DNA from: an uncultured Hyphomicrobiales bacterium
Lineage (GTDB): Bacteria > Pseudomonadota > Alphaproteobacteria > Rhizobiales > Beijerinckiaceae
Assembly: GCA_903903935.1 (NCBI GenBank)
Contig: CAIVAX010000096.1
Location: forward strand, 1 to 5,634
DNA: 5,634 nucleotides
Direction: 5' to 3'
The position numbers and the translations under genes were made by a program. Positions 5,350 to 5,634 of this stretch are shown piece by piece; position 1 is the stretch's first letter, and each line of letters begins with the position of its first letter. Below the pieces are notes generated by a model. The model searched no databases. It saw nothing but the letters and a program-made list of their open reading frames with translations, and was not told the origin of the DNA.

Positions 5350-5364
5350 GCGGCGTGTTGCCGC
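5350..5364. other. GC-rich hairpin in the sufB-sufC gap
   Basis: A perfect 5-bp stem GCGGC / GCCGC with a 5-nt loop starts one nucleotide after the sufB stop and ends 6 nt before the sufC ribosome binding site on the minus strand. It is too short, and lacks the U-run, to be a terminator. It could mark an RNA processing point or adjust the relative output of sufC, whose product is used at two copies per complex. Confidence 0.3.
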
Positions 5365-5365
5365 G

Positions 5366-5634
5366 CTAGCCTACACTGCCCTCTAAACTGACGGAGATCA
5401 GTTTCTGGGCTTCAACGGCAAATTCCATCGGCAATTGCTGCAACACATCGCGCACAAAGCCATTCACAATGAGCGCTGTGGCCTCTTCAGCCGAGAGCCC
5501 ACGCTGCATGCAATAGAAGAGCTGATCATCGGAGATTTTCGAGGTTGTCGCCTCATGCTCGAAGATCGCACTGCCATTGCGCGATTCAATATAGGGAATG
5601 GTATGGGCCCCGCATTGATCGCCAATCAAAAGGG
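5366..5634 (-). CDS. sufB: SufB, Fe-S scaffold subunit, C-terminal 88 residues (5' end outside window)
   Basis: The reading frame is open through the window edge, so this is the C-terminus of a gene cut by the window, not a short gene; a TTG near 5629 should not be taken as a start. The visible part carries the strongly conserved SufB ending: LLIGDQCGAHTIPYIE, then FEHEATTSKISDDQLFYCMQRGL, and finally QLPMEFAVEAQKLISVSLEGSVG before TAG. Counting back from the C-terminus, the EHE of FEHEATTS matches E. coli residues I recall as E432-H433-E434, which lie near the proposed cluster assembly site at the SufB-SufD interface. The key cysteine C405 would fall just outside the window. SufB is the main scaffold subunit and acceptor of sulfur from SufS. 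Normal total length in the family is about 490 residues, so roughly 400 residues are missing from view. Confidence 0.97.
   Translation of the reverse strand, partial: LLIGDQCGAHTIPYIESRNGSAIFEHEATTSKISDDQLFYCMQRGLSAEEATALIVNGFVRDVLQQLPMEFAVEAQKLISVSLEGSVG

Noticed and set aside
1034..5634. An undescribed multi-gene system
   Set aside because: Every gene in this stretch is a recognisable SUF component with intact hallmark residues, in a gene order known from Alphaproteobacteria.

Overview
The window is the downstream half of a SUF iron-sulfur cluster assembly operon, followed by a convergent alpha/beta hydrolase gene. The gene order on the minus strand (sufB-sufC-sufD-sufS-sufT-sufA) is the layout I know from Alphaproteobacteria, especially Hyphomicrobiales-like lineages. 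The moderately GC-rich coding sequence fits that. I cannot place it below class level from this window.

Layout on the + axis: 1-105 is a short leader with a palindrome and a weak promoter-like pair. 106-990 (+) is an esterase/lipase-type alpha/beta hydrolase. 991-1033 is a short convergent intergenic region flanked and overlapped by two hairpins. Then, all on the minus strand, come sufA (1034-1432), a 105-nt gap with a small hairpin, sufT (1538-1930), sufS (1939-3162), sufD (3170-4555), sufC (4584-5333) and the C-terminal 88 residues of sufB (5366 to the window edge). The operon promoter and the rest of sufB lie beyond position 5634.

How the genes work together: SufS takes sulfur from cysteine as a persulfide. 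The SufB-SufC2-SufD complex builds the cluster, with SufC supplying ATPase activity. SufA carries clusters to client proteins, and SufT (DUF59/MIP18 family) is an accessory maturation factor. Genes from sufB to sufT are tightly packed (gaps of 7 to 32 nt). At sufD-sufS and sufS-sufT the upstream stop codon lies inside the next gene's Shine-Dalgarno sequence, which points to translational coupling. No sulfur-transfer partner for SufS (SufE or SufU) is visible here.

I see no undescribed system. The core content is a well-known housekeeping pathway. The most unusual local features are a perfect threefold 15-bp in-frame minisatellite in sufD, encoding (LASNP)3; an imperfect 17-bp tandem duplication that sets the C-terminus of the hydrolase; a hydrolase oxyanion motif with proline in place of the usual histidine; and several small intercistronic hairpins at the suf gene junctions.
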